Made by a program: the position numbers and the translations under genes. Below the pieces are notes generated by a model. That model was not told where the DNA came from. It searched no databases and saw nothing but the letters and a program-made list of their open reading frames with translations. This document shows positions 12,701 through 19,832 of a stretch of 45,704 nt of DNA, piece after piece (position 1 is the first letter of the stretch; each line of letters starts with the position of its first letter). The DNA is from a virus, in IMG/VR virus record IMGVR_UViG_3300033145_000982, positions 1-45,704 of that record; one strand, written 5' to 3'.

Positions 12701-13040
12701 AGTAGATGAAATACAAAAAACGATTACTGAACTTGAAGCTAATGGTGGTACTTTAAATATTCAATGGGTTCCTGGTCATATAGATAATGCTAGAATTGCT
12801 AAGTATCCTAATGTATTCAAAGGTTTAGATGGTAATACATCACAAGGTATTGTAGATAATTTAACTACAGGTAATAATTTAGCTGATATATATGCTAGAA
12901 TGCAAGAATCAGTAGATGATATAACAGAGTTTTTATCTGATTATACCCCTAGTACTAAAGAATTTCGACAATTAGATTTATTTGATAATATAGATAATAT
13001 TACTGATGAACAAGCAAATGAACGTAAAGAAGAGTGTTAA
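705..13040 (+). CDS. Giant virion RNA polymerase polyprotein of crAss-like phage type
   Basis: This 4111-residue protein probably travels in the virion and transcribes early genes after ejection. The catalytic signature is DFDID at residues 2857-2861. R2818-I-P-T lies 39 residues before it, as the RxPT motif precedes the NADFDGD loop in cellular beta-prime subunits. DFDID is the active-site form known from phi14:2 gp66. Other visible parts, in order: a repeated SLLD(Q/E)VVYG motif (22-30, 37-45); a hydrophobic glycine/alanine-rich stretch (about 174-208) that could touch membrane; an HEAFH zinc-protease motif (1480-1484); an ASCH-like segment beginning GKRTATTR (3777 on); and a C-terminal RNase H fold (D3888, E3941, D3964, H in the VPGH motif, D4061). 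The ATG at 705 is ten bases after the previous stop. It ends with TAA just before a homing endonuclease gene. The polymerase and RNase H calls are strong; the ASCH and protease calls rest on short motifs. Confidence 0.9.
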   Translation: MPKRTITDTVTGQKVPVRTQSSLLDQVVYGAPDGGPSLLDEVVYGRDMFMNQEPQAAGRFGVGESKHDWGIKYEDIDNLGDRRARAQTVGEQFGAFLNQAIIGEIIGGTIEGTGYLLDLSTYGKLLNGTEQEFGNWFSDIGKSMRTWAEEKTPVYTHSQQNKFAPSHWSWWMKNGKSVASTLSLMIPAAGAVRGVSMIGKALGFAGKIKPMASWIGRGLSQAVVSRHMENMMEASGVQEEMYDRGIKKGMSHDQATEYAARAASKTYALDWGMILQDIPQYLLLNKTFGKATSGLAQKSLKGAAAMGHKLTPIIKSKSAAIAWDMMTEGFEEGYQFIAAEEAKYLSDKIEDPTSTSSFDTRLNKYLKDGEFWTNVAMGALGAGVMQTAGKAINDLIQGGDPQVKLAKSFTSKVSHAVQQIQFADITGKESLKRAAITNLETALFEHGASVGRMDYVKEFIKKSGNPSSEDMVNLGIDATELETLQLNQNEILKHAEAYEKLWENNSRKYDGKKATNVTRQEFLIDTYNGYKREYKNRLLELEDKIINYDELSIEAKDALSISSEILSKRKAVAFQKKLLEDKANPQSPPQIKQRGKLIKDTETAITRLEKNLETTLSSRDADTVTADDALDIGGPYNLLKVKNEKDLTGHAILEYVKLQEVLEFADQTLKAAQDHLKEALKGKKEPTKPKPQEDDLNRIPVQDDYVLFKNKDGIEQSGIVDYIDETGDYVITPTEKLSESSKFATIPTGENVIISKDNVILDSKQYVEEDISDDSTSSDDVEDTSVKEDTSTSYLDISYMQRGEDKEVISRNIKLHDFLVNPKSSFEGITAEMFIDTTSEDGLKYFKKAGFKPIEIRKITDGNLTQNDIDEFFARVDIDQIPIGIELYKDGKVMFTGGLYYHQPFFRGMEVPAYIENQGADVKNKYIDNRRQDIKKNRSRILNSLLKGEEVYSDNLKRTNGRYNTSESRGTVLDRHGLSVNEVEIGVSRKRGKVHTSNGSTIPGLFSKTPGTPYVPTKKTINGKKIWAKVNPTKLTKEHADILWDAIITMYQKGNGRLSPFPDDRVENLTVREVIHMLALFGQLKTDIDHPDFRGEKSEHLRKKTLFVNSARMLTFGTTIVDIHEDNIVIAKANKAKFINWAMENKNYSISIGIKSMGFELNSEFKRSFKIGSWVNKPIDGNYLTPAQILATVPVDGDKKFALESDLQEYKDTGSAFINPNLLLGDSSADIKFRKKSVRKVITPKKVAQKKATEKNVRKLKKNNKLDSQHELQNLPVGAILYYIMPKVVDGVISETIKERINVGYVEYFKGENLGRVLNLEALKPTKAYDIWHWLSLDDERNFKGTKDQHSQADLLISYFKSRPHIDQMLIDLSNTAENKVQVEPIPTKKEIPKEDKESDKLEDVFDWETPMLIDEGNPIKTSIDLEKERKWFFKRFGNQKVTEVNKLIKLLSDGRLAYSTFTSDGIFIFKGAPEGALYHEAFHRVLLGYLSPEDRIRIYKIARKQFDKPNATESELSELLAEDFRLYRINGTKPKSRTIGEFFKDLLDFIITFFTGHSRITYFELNRLYDSIDRGKYRHADLLKINAEKLKGMQVPMSVDINRKTINSIGTYRELDKIVKFLTAILITTNEIDNLNDIKDIKMSKMFSKVESIIKRLENIIIQDNDTEDNIQISRNMLSILKIVISDEFSELFIDKIATNLNALNIRRVKNEDSELEGLIDNDYKQLYDRASYEINSKDNILASVKFLIATLPKDGKLDPNIGIPEFVDFNEMWNSIMYRLHDISSVEEMMNILRENSDQYSYASLIKKLEADKSGFKKQQLRAAVEKHRHNFINFLVKLGKKGIPTIEITNADVQSAATLSIKDWNLAFYTSKLLNISYERVIINKDEIEKVIKEYETLVRNVNREYKNTNAFKDSVKVINDFTELLNKVGIMVDELSVKELVKNRDENRDTALFEIINNDFDHIFNKIKNITEEDYTKVFFDEQNIRKLAEAYVNTHPEKISDIILGPSNNQYYVYSQNSHVSDMVRKFKKDSAYLEEHLKKIYNDNSYFGQQILEDDKVREGLEVLTFAMFGRSNDPGNNYLDINPIEDYLFKFVAMKNNLIPFPTMADRKTYYLLKGLKAFDFKYEIQEDKTVRTPQAAIDILLGYAKSERNRIIRAIKVRDEYNEAKELGDKARIEQLERNLVEGYHFANIDNKKVLEKGTAYEYHIFPSFNREGFNFELEARDEIKRNIRDNVKAELDYAENLGLIVGFPDIINKNKINYSNLLLDKDIIAQGTKDFGSENMSIKNALASYFVNTVIANAETQKLFLGDPAFFKLDKDTKRVIEDNVKRSIVLSSTGDNFAETVSEYDLNNSTFNISNINTQKFPSIYYNNLEKWHTDIHFNRLKKDDPTISDAVAIKKAKEITFDTLKAYRAMDPTDGQAWITPEMYRSLSIRLGEWSNDKDIAFNLLQEDRKLTIEEEKIVLDITFQPLKLVYFSLIHDGDLAIPTYHKASFATIFRQMSKGKYGNHQISEVLDRMERKGKYSNSTEKVDMLVMDSATKEGIKKKSNLFDDNVEQLADLNNLTVYKQPFSGLRRQLITDTHDVERTKTGTQFLKIALANLHLDDAVYTFNGEKVNGRNIRDKAFKALNNLSNRGRKELETRLGFKNGRVDKSKLINLLREDAKESNSSEDLIDALSMDFENIEDLFLELDSLTDRKWIQRRLISLISKYTIDVKLPGNQLIQFSNAGIRSINKEYNLEEKLEGKDKHIDWIKNATDDLNFMTLENGEVIPMGCIISINLFKHIIPNYDDISYAAKLKYLEQNPDLLGYRIPTQGQNSLFMLRVMAVYPETIGDTITLPSEFTALTGSDFDIDKAYVVRYNYYKSGGRLEKIKFIDGDTNDEEVLKTIYKSSYGKLLNTLKWLENKKDGYVFSASEMTNIMHYIDLTDSITLEELFIKMRTKGKYDLEAYQEIKDIVDNIPTEEEFIEKNKGKDIYEINSRKAVENRLIDSFFAVMKSETHFTSTSAPLGSLTDKLKKRAKKIRESIEKDRPNMYYLSPRFNERIKSTYNGGKAGIGPFALNNVHHVLAQLAELEMKGSFGEVMHRGTEGRNISLKEYRGKDGVEISNWLSALIDAHVDIAKDPYIMDLNVNAYTYNVTALLIRGGAGEITFDFLSQPILIELANETLLSNLNNTLQKRFKIPTGEEDADGDRVTKQVDANTYVMNKWRSVLTTQELKDLDKVPLTSIFDQLNDTDLTNTDMLDKDFVKRQLLVAKAFEELKQMGDKLNNLVQASQVDTKKFGTNITELRVFLNKIKIALNDNAFINLENILPYDEVTGKSILNENANFLGTYIVNGINFSLDVLGEFSIYGTPVFEEMFNQITKVTGNQYTTDPKFVNLLSDEIFATIVSKFFTDNKYVGMNSGHLQTLLNVTGKKLSNIRRNDNGIYDDLKENAIIQYLHLAAADNESLLKGTVPMFVMVPIKSIKDKLDKDVMINSFKELFSHKRKEVRDLARQLFFYSFFTSGFRSRIYGFNNIIPNDVYKSIEIKNPDNREQMIPISYNDMIKEILVETKNKENIFSYINMIDEVLINNHDNNNLIKLINSRNIDSYIETYKGKKYDRPIGVVLTNDHAKYTYLGHNVNGDPIHRPLIKIEDSQLGHIILRYIGTMNGKPVYVTQNMRSYSSKGFVVKEYNMDKSIIPEYNELMVIKPSMEEEFLSDINETSDDIYIYSTDRYVLTEQPDVILEGNVVEPNRIPSKNHAMSYDMPTDQNLEEVDTTTLALVEEGKRTATTRSFPLGEIGDIITFEGREQQYIIQEIEELTEDNVKDEEWIKDWSEKERWTPEHFKNVLGGKTVHIGSWQTTFAKVDSIKSKSKSKVLKLASTLSTTDQPLTIYVDGSDANKQSKDNIIGYGAQFSYNGKTYGLSGTKMDVDAILSQFKDMKVSNPTMEMLGLLEVLKRFKNTSEHLLIRQDYSGAVNYPGLWEHSMGSEQRADKPWTPKEPYIKYIVDEIQKTITELEANGGTLNIQWVPGHIDNARIAKYPNVFKGLDGNTSQGIVDNLTTGNNLADIYARMQESVDDITEFLSDYTPSTKEFRQLDLFDNIDNITDEQANERKEEC

Positions 13041-13042
13041 GA

Positions 13043-13765
13043 ATGGCTATAGCTAATATACATATATATTGTTTAAAAGATCCACTTACAAATGAAATAA
13101 GATATATAGGTAAAACTATTCAAAATCCTATTAACAGATATGCTTCTCATATTTCACAAAGTAAACATAATAAGAAAAAAGATTATTGTCACTGTTGGAT
13201 AAAATCTTTATTAAATAAAAATTTAAAACCTAAGTTAGAAGTTATTGAAATAACAAATGATATTACAAGAGAAACCTTTTATATATTAAAATACAAATCT
13301 GATAAGTTAACTAAGTTAACTAATTTTACTAATGGTGGAGAATTAAGTAATATTGGTTTACATTGGAAAATAGATCCTTCTAAAATTAAACCAAAATATG
13401 GTAAAAAAACATATGTATATGACATTAATGGAAATTATAAAGAATTTAAATCTATTGTTGAATGTTGTAAAGATATAAAAGAAGAACCTAAAACATTACA
13501 AAAGCTTATAAAGAACAGAATGTTAACTAGAGATGGGAAAATTATGTCTAATATTAAATTAGATAATATAAATTATAATAATTATATAACTAGAAGGTAT
13601 GCTAATATTGATTTATATAAAAATGGAATTAATATTAAAACATTTTATTCAGCAAAAGATTTATCAAAATATCTTAATTTGGACATATCTACTGTTTGTA
13701 AATATATCAAAAATAATATTATGTATAAGGAATATTCATTTAAAAAATCTATTACATTATGGTAG
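13043..13765 (+). CDS. GIY-YIG homing endonuclease with NUMOD1-like DNA-binding repeats
   Basis: This 240-residue protein is a free-standing mobile endonuclease. The N-terminus has the GIY-YIG core as IYC (8-10) and YIG (21-23), followed by R32 in NRYASH, the position of the catalytic arginine. The C-terminal half has two NUMOD1-like helix-turn-helix repeats: one around YVYDINGNYKEFKS (about 128-180) and one around FYSAKDLSKYLN (about 205-235). Such repeats recognise DNA in homing enzymes. I chose the ATG at 13043, two bases after the TAA of the polymerase gene and preceded by AAAGAAGAG, over a GTG at 13034. The TAG stop overlaps the start of the next giant gene by 7 bases. The gene therefore fills the junction between two virion genes with no spacer, as expected of a mobile gene that must not disturb its neighbours. 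GC and codon use resemble the neighbours, so it may not be a recent arrival. Confidence 0.88.
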   Translation: MAIANIHIYCLKDPLTNEIRYIGKTIQNPINRYASHISQSKHNKKKDYCHCWIKSLLNKNLKPKLEVIEITNDITRETFYILKYKSDKLTKLTNFTNGGELSNIGLHWKIDPSKIKPKYGKKTYVYDINGNYKEFKSIVECCKDIKEEPKTLQKLIKNRMLTRDGKIMSNIKLDNINYNNYITRRYANIDLYKNGINIKTFYSAKDLSKYLNLDISTVCKYIKNNIMYKEYSFKKSITLW

Positions 13766-16700
13766 CTTGCCCATATCCCAATAGTCCTGAATGGATTAAA
13801 CTTGTTGATGCAGTAGGGGAAACTGAAGCATATAAAGTATTTCTTGCTAATGGAGAGTTAGTACCTGATATGAATACTATTGATCTTGTTATAGCAAAAT
13901 TTAAAGGTAGTAAAACTTCTATAGATAAATATAATGAATTAACTAATTATAGTGATATATTAAATATTAATTTCAAAAATTTAGATGGTAAATCATTTTA
14001 TTCTCCATATAATTCTATTTATATAGATAATTCTAATATTTATGAATATATTAATAATAGACAAGATTATATAGAACGTATTTCAGCAGGTGGTACTCAT
14101 TATTTTTTTGAATGGTTAGCTGATGTAGAAGAACGTGGAGAATTATTTAGTTATGGTGTTAAATTTACTAAACAAAATAATTCAATATTAGTACAATATG
14201 ATCCTGATACAAAACTTAGAGGTATAATAAAAGGTGAACATAAAATATTATCTGAAGAAAAACATTTTGATAATATATATGATGGTATAAAAGCACTTTA
14301 TAATAGAGTTGGGAATATAAATATTTTTATACCAGAATTAAAATATAATGGAACTACTTCTGATTTTTTAGGTATAGAATCTAAAATTAAAGATATTAAA
14401 AAAGAAGAAACTAAAGATGAGTTTATTGCTCGTAAAAATCTCCAAATTGAAAATGGTATGTATAAGGAGAAATCTGGTAAGTTAGTTCCTATTACAGATG
14501 ATTATAATCCTGAAACATGGTGGTATGAAAAAAAAGAAGGTTTAGTTACATTTCCTAGTGGTAATAGAACGCCTACTTTATTTAACTATAGTGATGCTCA
14601 TGAAAAAACAATTGAATTAAATAGAAAGTATCCAGATGAAAATGTAGTTTTTGGTAAAGAACAAATAGTATTTCCAAGCGTATATACTGCTAAAAGTCGT
14701 AATTTATCTCCTAATAAGAAACCTATATATAGGATTAAAGTTACTAGTATACCAATGCAATATAGTATTATTAATGAAATTTCTATTGATAGAGATGTAG
14801 AAAGAGAAGATGAATTAATAGTACAAGCGTTTGAATTATTAGAAGATAAGACTCCAGTTGAAGCAATTGATGTTCTTTTAAATCTTGATATAGCAGATGA
14901 ATTAAAAACATTACTTACATTTTTCAGAACTAAATTAAAAGATAATCCTACTCTTAAATTTGCAATAAAAGATTATTTATCAAATAAAAAACACGTTTCT
15001 GGTTCTTATATTCCATCTACTAATACTATTACTTTATATAGAAAAGCAATGGAGGAATATTATGGTGGTGATTTAACACAAGTAATTGGTATAAGTTTTG
15101 CTCATGAATTATTACATTCTTTTACTGAACAAGTTTTTCAAAATTATAAAGAAGGTATTGCTAATGATAAAGAAAAAGAATTTATAATTACTATAACAAG
15201 ACTTTATAATATTGCTAAAAAGCAAACTAAATATAAAAACGAACCTGCCTTTGAAAATGCGGAAGAATGGATATCTGTAATTCTTACTGATCCTATGTAT
15301 TTAAATGAAGCAATGAAAATGAGATTAAATGTATGGCAAAGAATATTAGCAGCATTTAAAAGATTATTTGGTATATCATCAGATTCAGTATATAATCAAG
15401 CTTTTGATAATGTTATAAGTTATATTTACAATACTTCAAATTTTAGAGTAACAAGTAAAGATGCTTCAATAAAATTACGTAAATTAGAAGAGGATGTACA
15501 TTTAAGAAAAGAAAATGAAACACATGTAACTATGTGGAATAAATTACAAGCCTTTGCTAATCAATTTGATTTTAATGAAGGTGATCATACTTATTTTCAT
15601 AAAGCTAGTAAAGAATTTTTTTATTCTACTACTGAGCAAATGAAAAGAATTGGAATAACTCCAAAATATAAATTAAGTGAAGATCCTGAAAAAGCAGAAT
15701 TACAAACATTTAGACAAATACGTGGTTTAAGTGTTGGTAATATAACACATGGTATAACTGAAGCTAATCTTAAACAAGTAGCAATTAATATACTTGAATC
15801 TAATAATTATAAATGGACACAAGATACAATAGATAATATTGAAAGTATTCTTAAACAATTTAAACGACCTGGTGTTACTGTATTATCTGAAGTATTAGTT
15901 GCAGATATTAGTTTAAAATTAGCCGGTTCTATTGATATTGTAGTTATTGATGAAAATAATAAAGTACATTTATATGATATAAAAACTAAAGTAGTTGGAT
16001 TTTCAAGACTTAAATTAAAAAATCCTATTACTAGACGAACACCTTTAGAAGAATATGCATTTCAACTTAGTGTTTATAAGGATGCATTTGAAAAAATGAC
16101 AGGTCTTGATGTAGAAAGTTTAAATGTTATTACTATTAAACCTGAAGTAGAAAATAAGACTGTTGTTGATATTAAATTAGATACAACACATTCAAAATCT
16201 GGTATTATTACAGTTCCTTATAATCGTGGAGTATATGCATTATATTCTCTTTTAAAAAGTAGTGGAACAGATAAAAGATTAGATACATTAAATGAATTTA
16301 ATAGAGATAAATTATCTGATGAAGAACGAGCAGAACGAGATGAAGAATTAAGAAAAGTAATAGAAACTGCTAAAAATAATCTTGAAGATTTAACAGAAGA
16401 AGAGAGAGGATTATTAAAACGTAAAGAAATTATATATAAGTCTGCAGAAGCTCTTGTTTTTAAAAGACAAGTATTATATCGTACTGGTAAACGTTCACAA
16501 ATAGAATCACATGATGAATTAATTGAACATTTACTTGATGAAGATACAGAAGTTGAAGAAGCTTTAATTAATTTAGTTAAATATGCTAATACAAGTGCTA
16601 TAAAAATTTGGAATGAATATGAAGAATACAAAAAAGAAGGTAAAACTATACCTTTAACAATACTTTATGCTTGGAAAGATTCAGTATCTGTATGGAATTC

Positions 16701-19700
16701 ATTATTAAATGATGAAGAAGGTTTACTTAATTTAATTAATAAGGAATTTGGTTTAAAAAATGGTCCTGAATATCGTAAAATACTTGAAAAAACAATACTT
16801 CTTGTAGCTCAAGTTAAAGATTTATATAGAGAAGAAGGAACAGAACAGTTAATAGATTTTCTTGCACCACATTATAATAGATTATATGCTGAATTAAAAC
16901 GAAAAAAGATCAAAGAGTATAGAAAAAAGAAAATTACAGGACAAATTCCGTCAGGATTGTCTGAAGCACAATATATTTCAGAGGCATTTGATGAAGAAGG
17001 TGAAACTTTAGAAAGAGAAACTAGAAATTTAATGCGAAAAGAGATAATAAAAGCCAGTAGGGACATAAATGTTTTAACAAGGTGGATAGACAATGTGTTA
17101 GATAGTGAAGATCCTGTTACTGCAGCTATGGTAAAAGCATTTGTATTTGCAGATGATGAATCTAGATTAGGAAGTCTCGCAAAAAGAGATGAAGTTGCAT
17201 CAGTCATTCGTGAAATGGAGAATTGGTATAAAAATAATGGTGGAATTCCAAAATCAGTTGAAGAATTTTATAATTTTATGTTAGAACGAAATGAAGATAC
17301 TGGTGAATTAACTGGATATTATATTACTAAAGCTAAATCTTCTATGATGGATCAATATAGACACGTAATTAGTGTATCTAAAGATCTTGAAACTAGTGAA
17401 CAACGTAAAGTATTTATTAAAGCTTGGTTAAATGAAAATAATCCATTACAAAAAGAAGCTTTTAGAGAAGCATATTCAAAATATTATGCAATATTAAATT
17501 CTGATGGTATTTTAACTAATAAAGAATATGATTTATTAGAAGAAAATGCATTATATAATATTAATAAACTTAGTATTGGAGAAATGCTTGAAAAGGGTCT
17601 TTTAAGTTATAGAGCACATGAAGCTCTTGATAAATGGTTAACTACTTATACTTGGGATTTTCGTATTCCTATTAAAAAATGGATTAATTCACAATATACT
17701 AAACTATTACCTATTCTTAAAGATAGTAATGATCCTAGAAAAAAACTATATGATTTAATAGTAAAATTACGTCAAGAAGGTGATAGTTTCTTACCATTTG
17801 GTTTTAGATTAGATTCAAGATTACCTGGAATTATTAAGCAAGGACATGAACGTATTCAATCAGGACAAAGTATTGGTGCTACTATAAGAGCTGGATTATC
17901 TAGAGAATTAAAGTTTAAAATAGATGACACTCATAGAATACATGAAGAATTAACAGATGAAGCAGAAAATGCTAAATATTTTTTACCTATTCATTTTACT
18001 GGTAGAGTTCAAAAGAAAGTTAAATATACAGATGAAGCAGGTGAAGAATATGAAGTATCTAAATTTGATGTAAAAGAACAATCATTTGATTTAGCTAGTA
18101 TATACTATAGGTATTGGTCTATGGCTTATGATTATAATGTTAAAGCTAAAATATTACCAGAAATGGAATTAGCTAAATTTATGATCAAAAAACGTCCTGC
18201 TATTAAATATGATTCATATGGTAGAAAAATATTACGTAAAACTCTTAAACGTAATAAAGGAATAAATGATGATGAAGGTAAACCAAGAGTTGAAAATAAT
18301 ACATATTTAGCAGAACAAGTTGAAGATTGGTTTAAAGCAGTTGTATATGGTATACAAGAAAAAGATGCTGGTAAACTTGGTAAATTAGATTTAGGTAAAA
18401 TTTTAAATTTTGTTAATAGTTATGTTTCACTTAATTTACTTGGACTTAATGTTGTAGCTGGTACAGCTAATGTTATATTAGGTAATGTATTGGAACGTAT
18501 AGAAAGTTTTGCTGGTGAATATATGTCTCCTAAAGATTTTTTATATGCTGATAAATATTATTTTGGTCATATGAAAGGTATGATTGGAGATATAGGATCT
18601 AGAGATGCTAAAGGATTAGGTACACATTTAATAGAATATTTTGGTGTATTAGATGATTATGGTATAGCAGATGCAGATAGGCGTACTAAATTTGGTCAAC
18701 TTTGGAGAACAGATACTTTATATAGTACTTCTAGAGTAGGAGAACATTATATGCAAGGTAGATTTTTATTTGGTTTACTTGCTAATAAAAGAGCTATTGA
18801 TAATGAAGGAAATGATATAGGTCGTATGCTTGATTATTATGAAATGAAAGATGGTAAATTAATTCTTAATGAAAAAGTAAATGTTGTTAAATCTAAATGG
18901 GAACAAAAAGATATAGATAATTTTAAATATAAAACACGTGGTATACTATCAAGATTACATGGTGAGTATTCTGCATTAGGTAAAGTAGCAATACAAAGAA
19001 TGGCATTAGGTCGTATGGCTTATTTATTTAGACATTTTATTGTACCTGGATTTAGACGTAGATGGGGTAGAGAAAAATATATTGAAAGATTAGGTCAATT
19101 TGTAGAAGGTAATTATATTACTACTGGAAAATTTATTGGAGATGTTGGTGGTAGAATATTTGGTAAAACAGATGAAAATTCAGAATTGGATTTCTTTAGT
19201 AGATTGATAAATAATTTACAATCTTTTAAATTTTCATTATGGAAACAAGATTGGGCAGCTATGACAGATCATGAAAAAGCAAATATACAAAGAACTTTAT
19301 ACGAAGTTGGTTTCTTAGTATTAGCTGTTATATTATCTAATATAGCAATGCATTTTAAAGGAGAAGCTGATGATGATGATGACGAATTTGCACAAAAATA
19401 TTGGTCATTTGTAGCATATCAAACATATAGATTACAAAATGAGTTATTGTTTTTTACACCTAAATTAGATAGTGCTTTTTCTATACTTAGATCACCTGCT
19501 GCTTCTATTAGTTTTTTAGAAAATTTAATAGAATTAAGTGGTCAAATATTTCATCCATTAGATATATATGAAGCAGGTCCTTGGAAAGGACGTTCTAAAA
19601 TTATAAAAACAACTAATAATATGTTACCTTTATTAAGACAATATTATAGATTAAGAGATCTTGAAGTACAAATACCATGGATGCAAAAAGCATCTTTAAG

Positions 19701-19728
19701 TGGTAGGCCTAGAGATAAAACAGAATAA
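13759..19728 (+). CDS. Giant virion protein with zincin-type protease motif and PD-(D/E)XK nuclease motif
   Basis: This 1989-residue protein probably belongs to the virion and ejection apparatus, like the giant proteins that neighbour the RNA polymerase in other crAss-like phages. HELLH (449-453) sits in a helix-like context (ISFAHELLHSFTEQ) and fits a zinc metalloprotease. Further on, D726 in AGSIDIVVID and D740-x-K742 in YDIKTK form a PD-(D/E)XK nuclease core. Two hydrophobic segments lie near residues 1553-1575 and 1850-1868; the second looks like a true transmembrane helix and is followed by a run of five aspartates. The ATG overlaps the end of the homing endonuclease gene. The N-terminus (CPYPNSPEWIKLV) is hydrophilic and looks native. 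It ends 18 bases before a strong terminator. Its exact role (ejected enzyme, scaffold protease or host-DNA nuclease) cannot be told from sequence. Confidence 0.85.
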   Translation: MVACPYPNSPEWIKLVDAVGETEAYKVFLANGELVPDMNTIDLVIAKFKGSKTSIDKYNELTNYSDILNINFKNLDGKSFYSPYNSIYIDNSNIYEYINNRQDYIERISAGGTHYFFEWLADVEERGELFSYGVKFTKQNNSILVQYDPDTKLRGIIKGEHKILSEEKHFDNIYDGIKALYNRVGNINIFIPELKYNGTTSDFLGIESKIKDIKKEETKDEFIARKNLQIENGMYKEKSGKLVPITDDYNPETWWYEKKEGLVTFPSGNRTPTLFNYSDAHEKTIELNRKYPDENVVFGKEQIVFPSVYTAKSRNLSPNKKPIYRIKVTSIPMQYSIINEISIDRDVEREDELIVQAFELLEDKTPVEAIDVLLNLDIADELKTLLTFFRTKLKDNPTLKFAIKDYLSNKKHVSGSYIPSTNTITLYRKAMEEYYGGDLTQVIGISFAHELLHSFTEQVFQNYKEGIANDKEKEFIITITRLYNIAKKQTKYKNEPAFENAEEWISVILTDPMYLNEAMKMRLNVWQRILAAFKRLFGISSDSVYNQAFDNVISYIYNTSNFRVTSKDASIKLRKLEEDVHLRKENETHVTMWNKLQAFANQFDFNEGDHTYFHKASKEFFYSTTEQMKRIGITPKYKLSEDPEKAELQTFRQIRGLSVGNITHGITEANLKQVAINILESNNYKWTQDTIDNIESILKQFKRPGVTVLSEVLVADISLKLAGSIDIVVIDENNKVHLYDIKTKVVGFSRLKLKNPITRRTPLEEYAFQLSVYKDAFEKMTGLDVESLNVITIKPEVENKTVVDIKLDTTHSKSGIITVPYNRGVYALYSLLKSSGTDKRLDTLNEFNRDKLSDEERAERDEELRKVIETAKNNLEDLTEEERGLLKRKEIIYKSAEALVFKRQVLYRTGKRSQIESHDELIEHLLDEDTEVEEALINLVKYANTSAIKIWNEYEEYKKEGKTIPLTILYAWKDSVSVWNSLLNDEEGLLNLINKEFGLKNGPEYRKILEKTILLVAQVKDLYREEGTEQLIDFLAPHYNRLYAELKRKKIKEYRKKKITGQIPSGLSEAQYISEAFDEEGETLERETRNLMRKEIIKASRDINVLTRWIDNVLDSEDPVTAAMVKAFVFADDESRLGSLAKRDEVASVIREMENWYKNNGGIPKSVEEFYNFMLERNEDTGELTGYYITKAKSSMMDQYRHVISVSKDLETSEQRKVFIKAWLNENNPLQKEAFREAYSKYYAILNSDGILTNKEYDLLEENALYNINKLSIGEMLEKGLLSYRAHEALDKWLTTYTWDFRIPIKKWINSQYTKLLPILKDSNDPRKKLYDLIVKLRQEGDSFLPFGFRLDSRLPGIIKQGHERIQSGQSIGATIRAGLSRELKFKIDDTHRIHEELTDEAENAKYFLPIHFTGRVQKKVKYTDEAGEEYEVSKFDVKEQSFDLASIYYRYWSMAYDYNVKAKILPEMELAKFMIKKRPAIKYDSYGRKILRKTLKRNKGINDDEGKPRVENNTYLAEQVEDWFKAVVYGIQEKDAGKLGKLDLGKILNFVNSYVSLNLLGLNVVAGTANVILGNVLERIESFAGEYMSPKDFLYADKYYFGHMKGMIGDIGSRDAKGLGTHLIEYFGVLDDYGIADADRRTKFGQLWRTDTLYSTSRVGEHYMQGRFLFGLLANKRAIDNEGNDIGRMLDYYEMKDGKLILNEKVNVVKSKWEQKDIDNFKYKTRGILSRLHGEYSALGKVAIQRMALGRMAYLFRHFIVPGFRRRWGREKYIERLGQFVEGNYITTGKFIGDVGGRIFGKTDENSELDFFSRLINNLQSFKFSLWKQDWAAMTDHEKANIQRTLYEVGFLVLAVILSNIAMHFKGEADDDDDEFAQKYWSFVAYQTYRLQNELLFFTPKLDSAFSILRSPAASISFLENLIELSGQIFHPLDIYEAGPWKGRSKIIKTTNNMLPLLRQYYRLRDLEVQIPWMQKASLSGRPRDKTE

Positions 19729-19746
19729 AGATAACATTGAGCTTTT

Positions 19747-19785
19747 AAAAAAAAAGGGGGCGATCATTTTTGATCAACCCCTTTT
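19747..19785. terminator. Bidirectional rho-independent terminator between convergent gene blocks
   Basis: A run of nine A, then GGGG, a two-by-two internal loop, GATCA-TTTT-TGATC, then CCCCTTTT. Read on the + strand the hairpin ends in TTTTCTTATTT; read on the - strand it ends in nine T. It lies between the stop of the 1989-residue virion gene and the stop of the coiled-coil gene at 19833, so it can serve both converging transcripts. Confidence 0.9.
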
Positions 19786-19832
19786 CTTATTTAAACAACT
19801 GTAATATTAATTTAATTTAAAGTGTTGGTATT

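Noticed and set aside
13034-13042. GTG start at 13034 for the homing endonuclease
   Set aside because: It would overlap the polymerase stop and adds only three residues; ATG 13043 with AAAGAAGAG upstream fits better.
16218-17207. Antisense reading frames of 137 and 111 codons inside the 1989-residue gene (also near 2888-3259 and 34081-34389)
   Set aside because: They are Ser/Leu-rich mirror frames of genuine coding sequence, lie on the wrong strand for the block, and have no context or motifs.
705-19728. Alternative genetic code with TAG read as glutamine in late genes
   Set aside because: The late genes are open under the standard code and end in TAA. TAG stops at 13765 and 21736 are tightly coupled to following starts (TAGTTATG in the second case), and TGA ends the gene at 30245.
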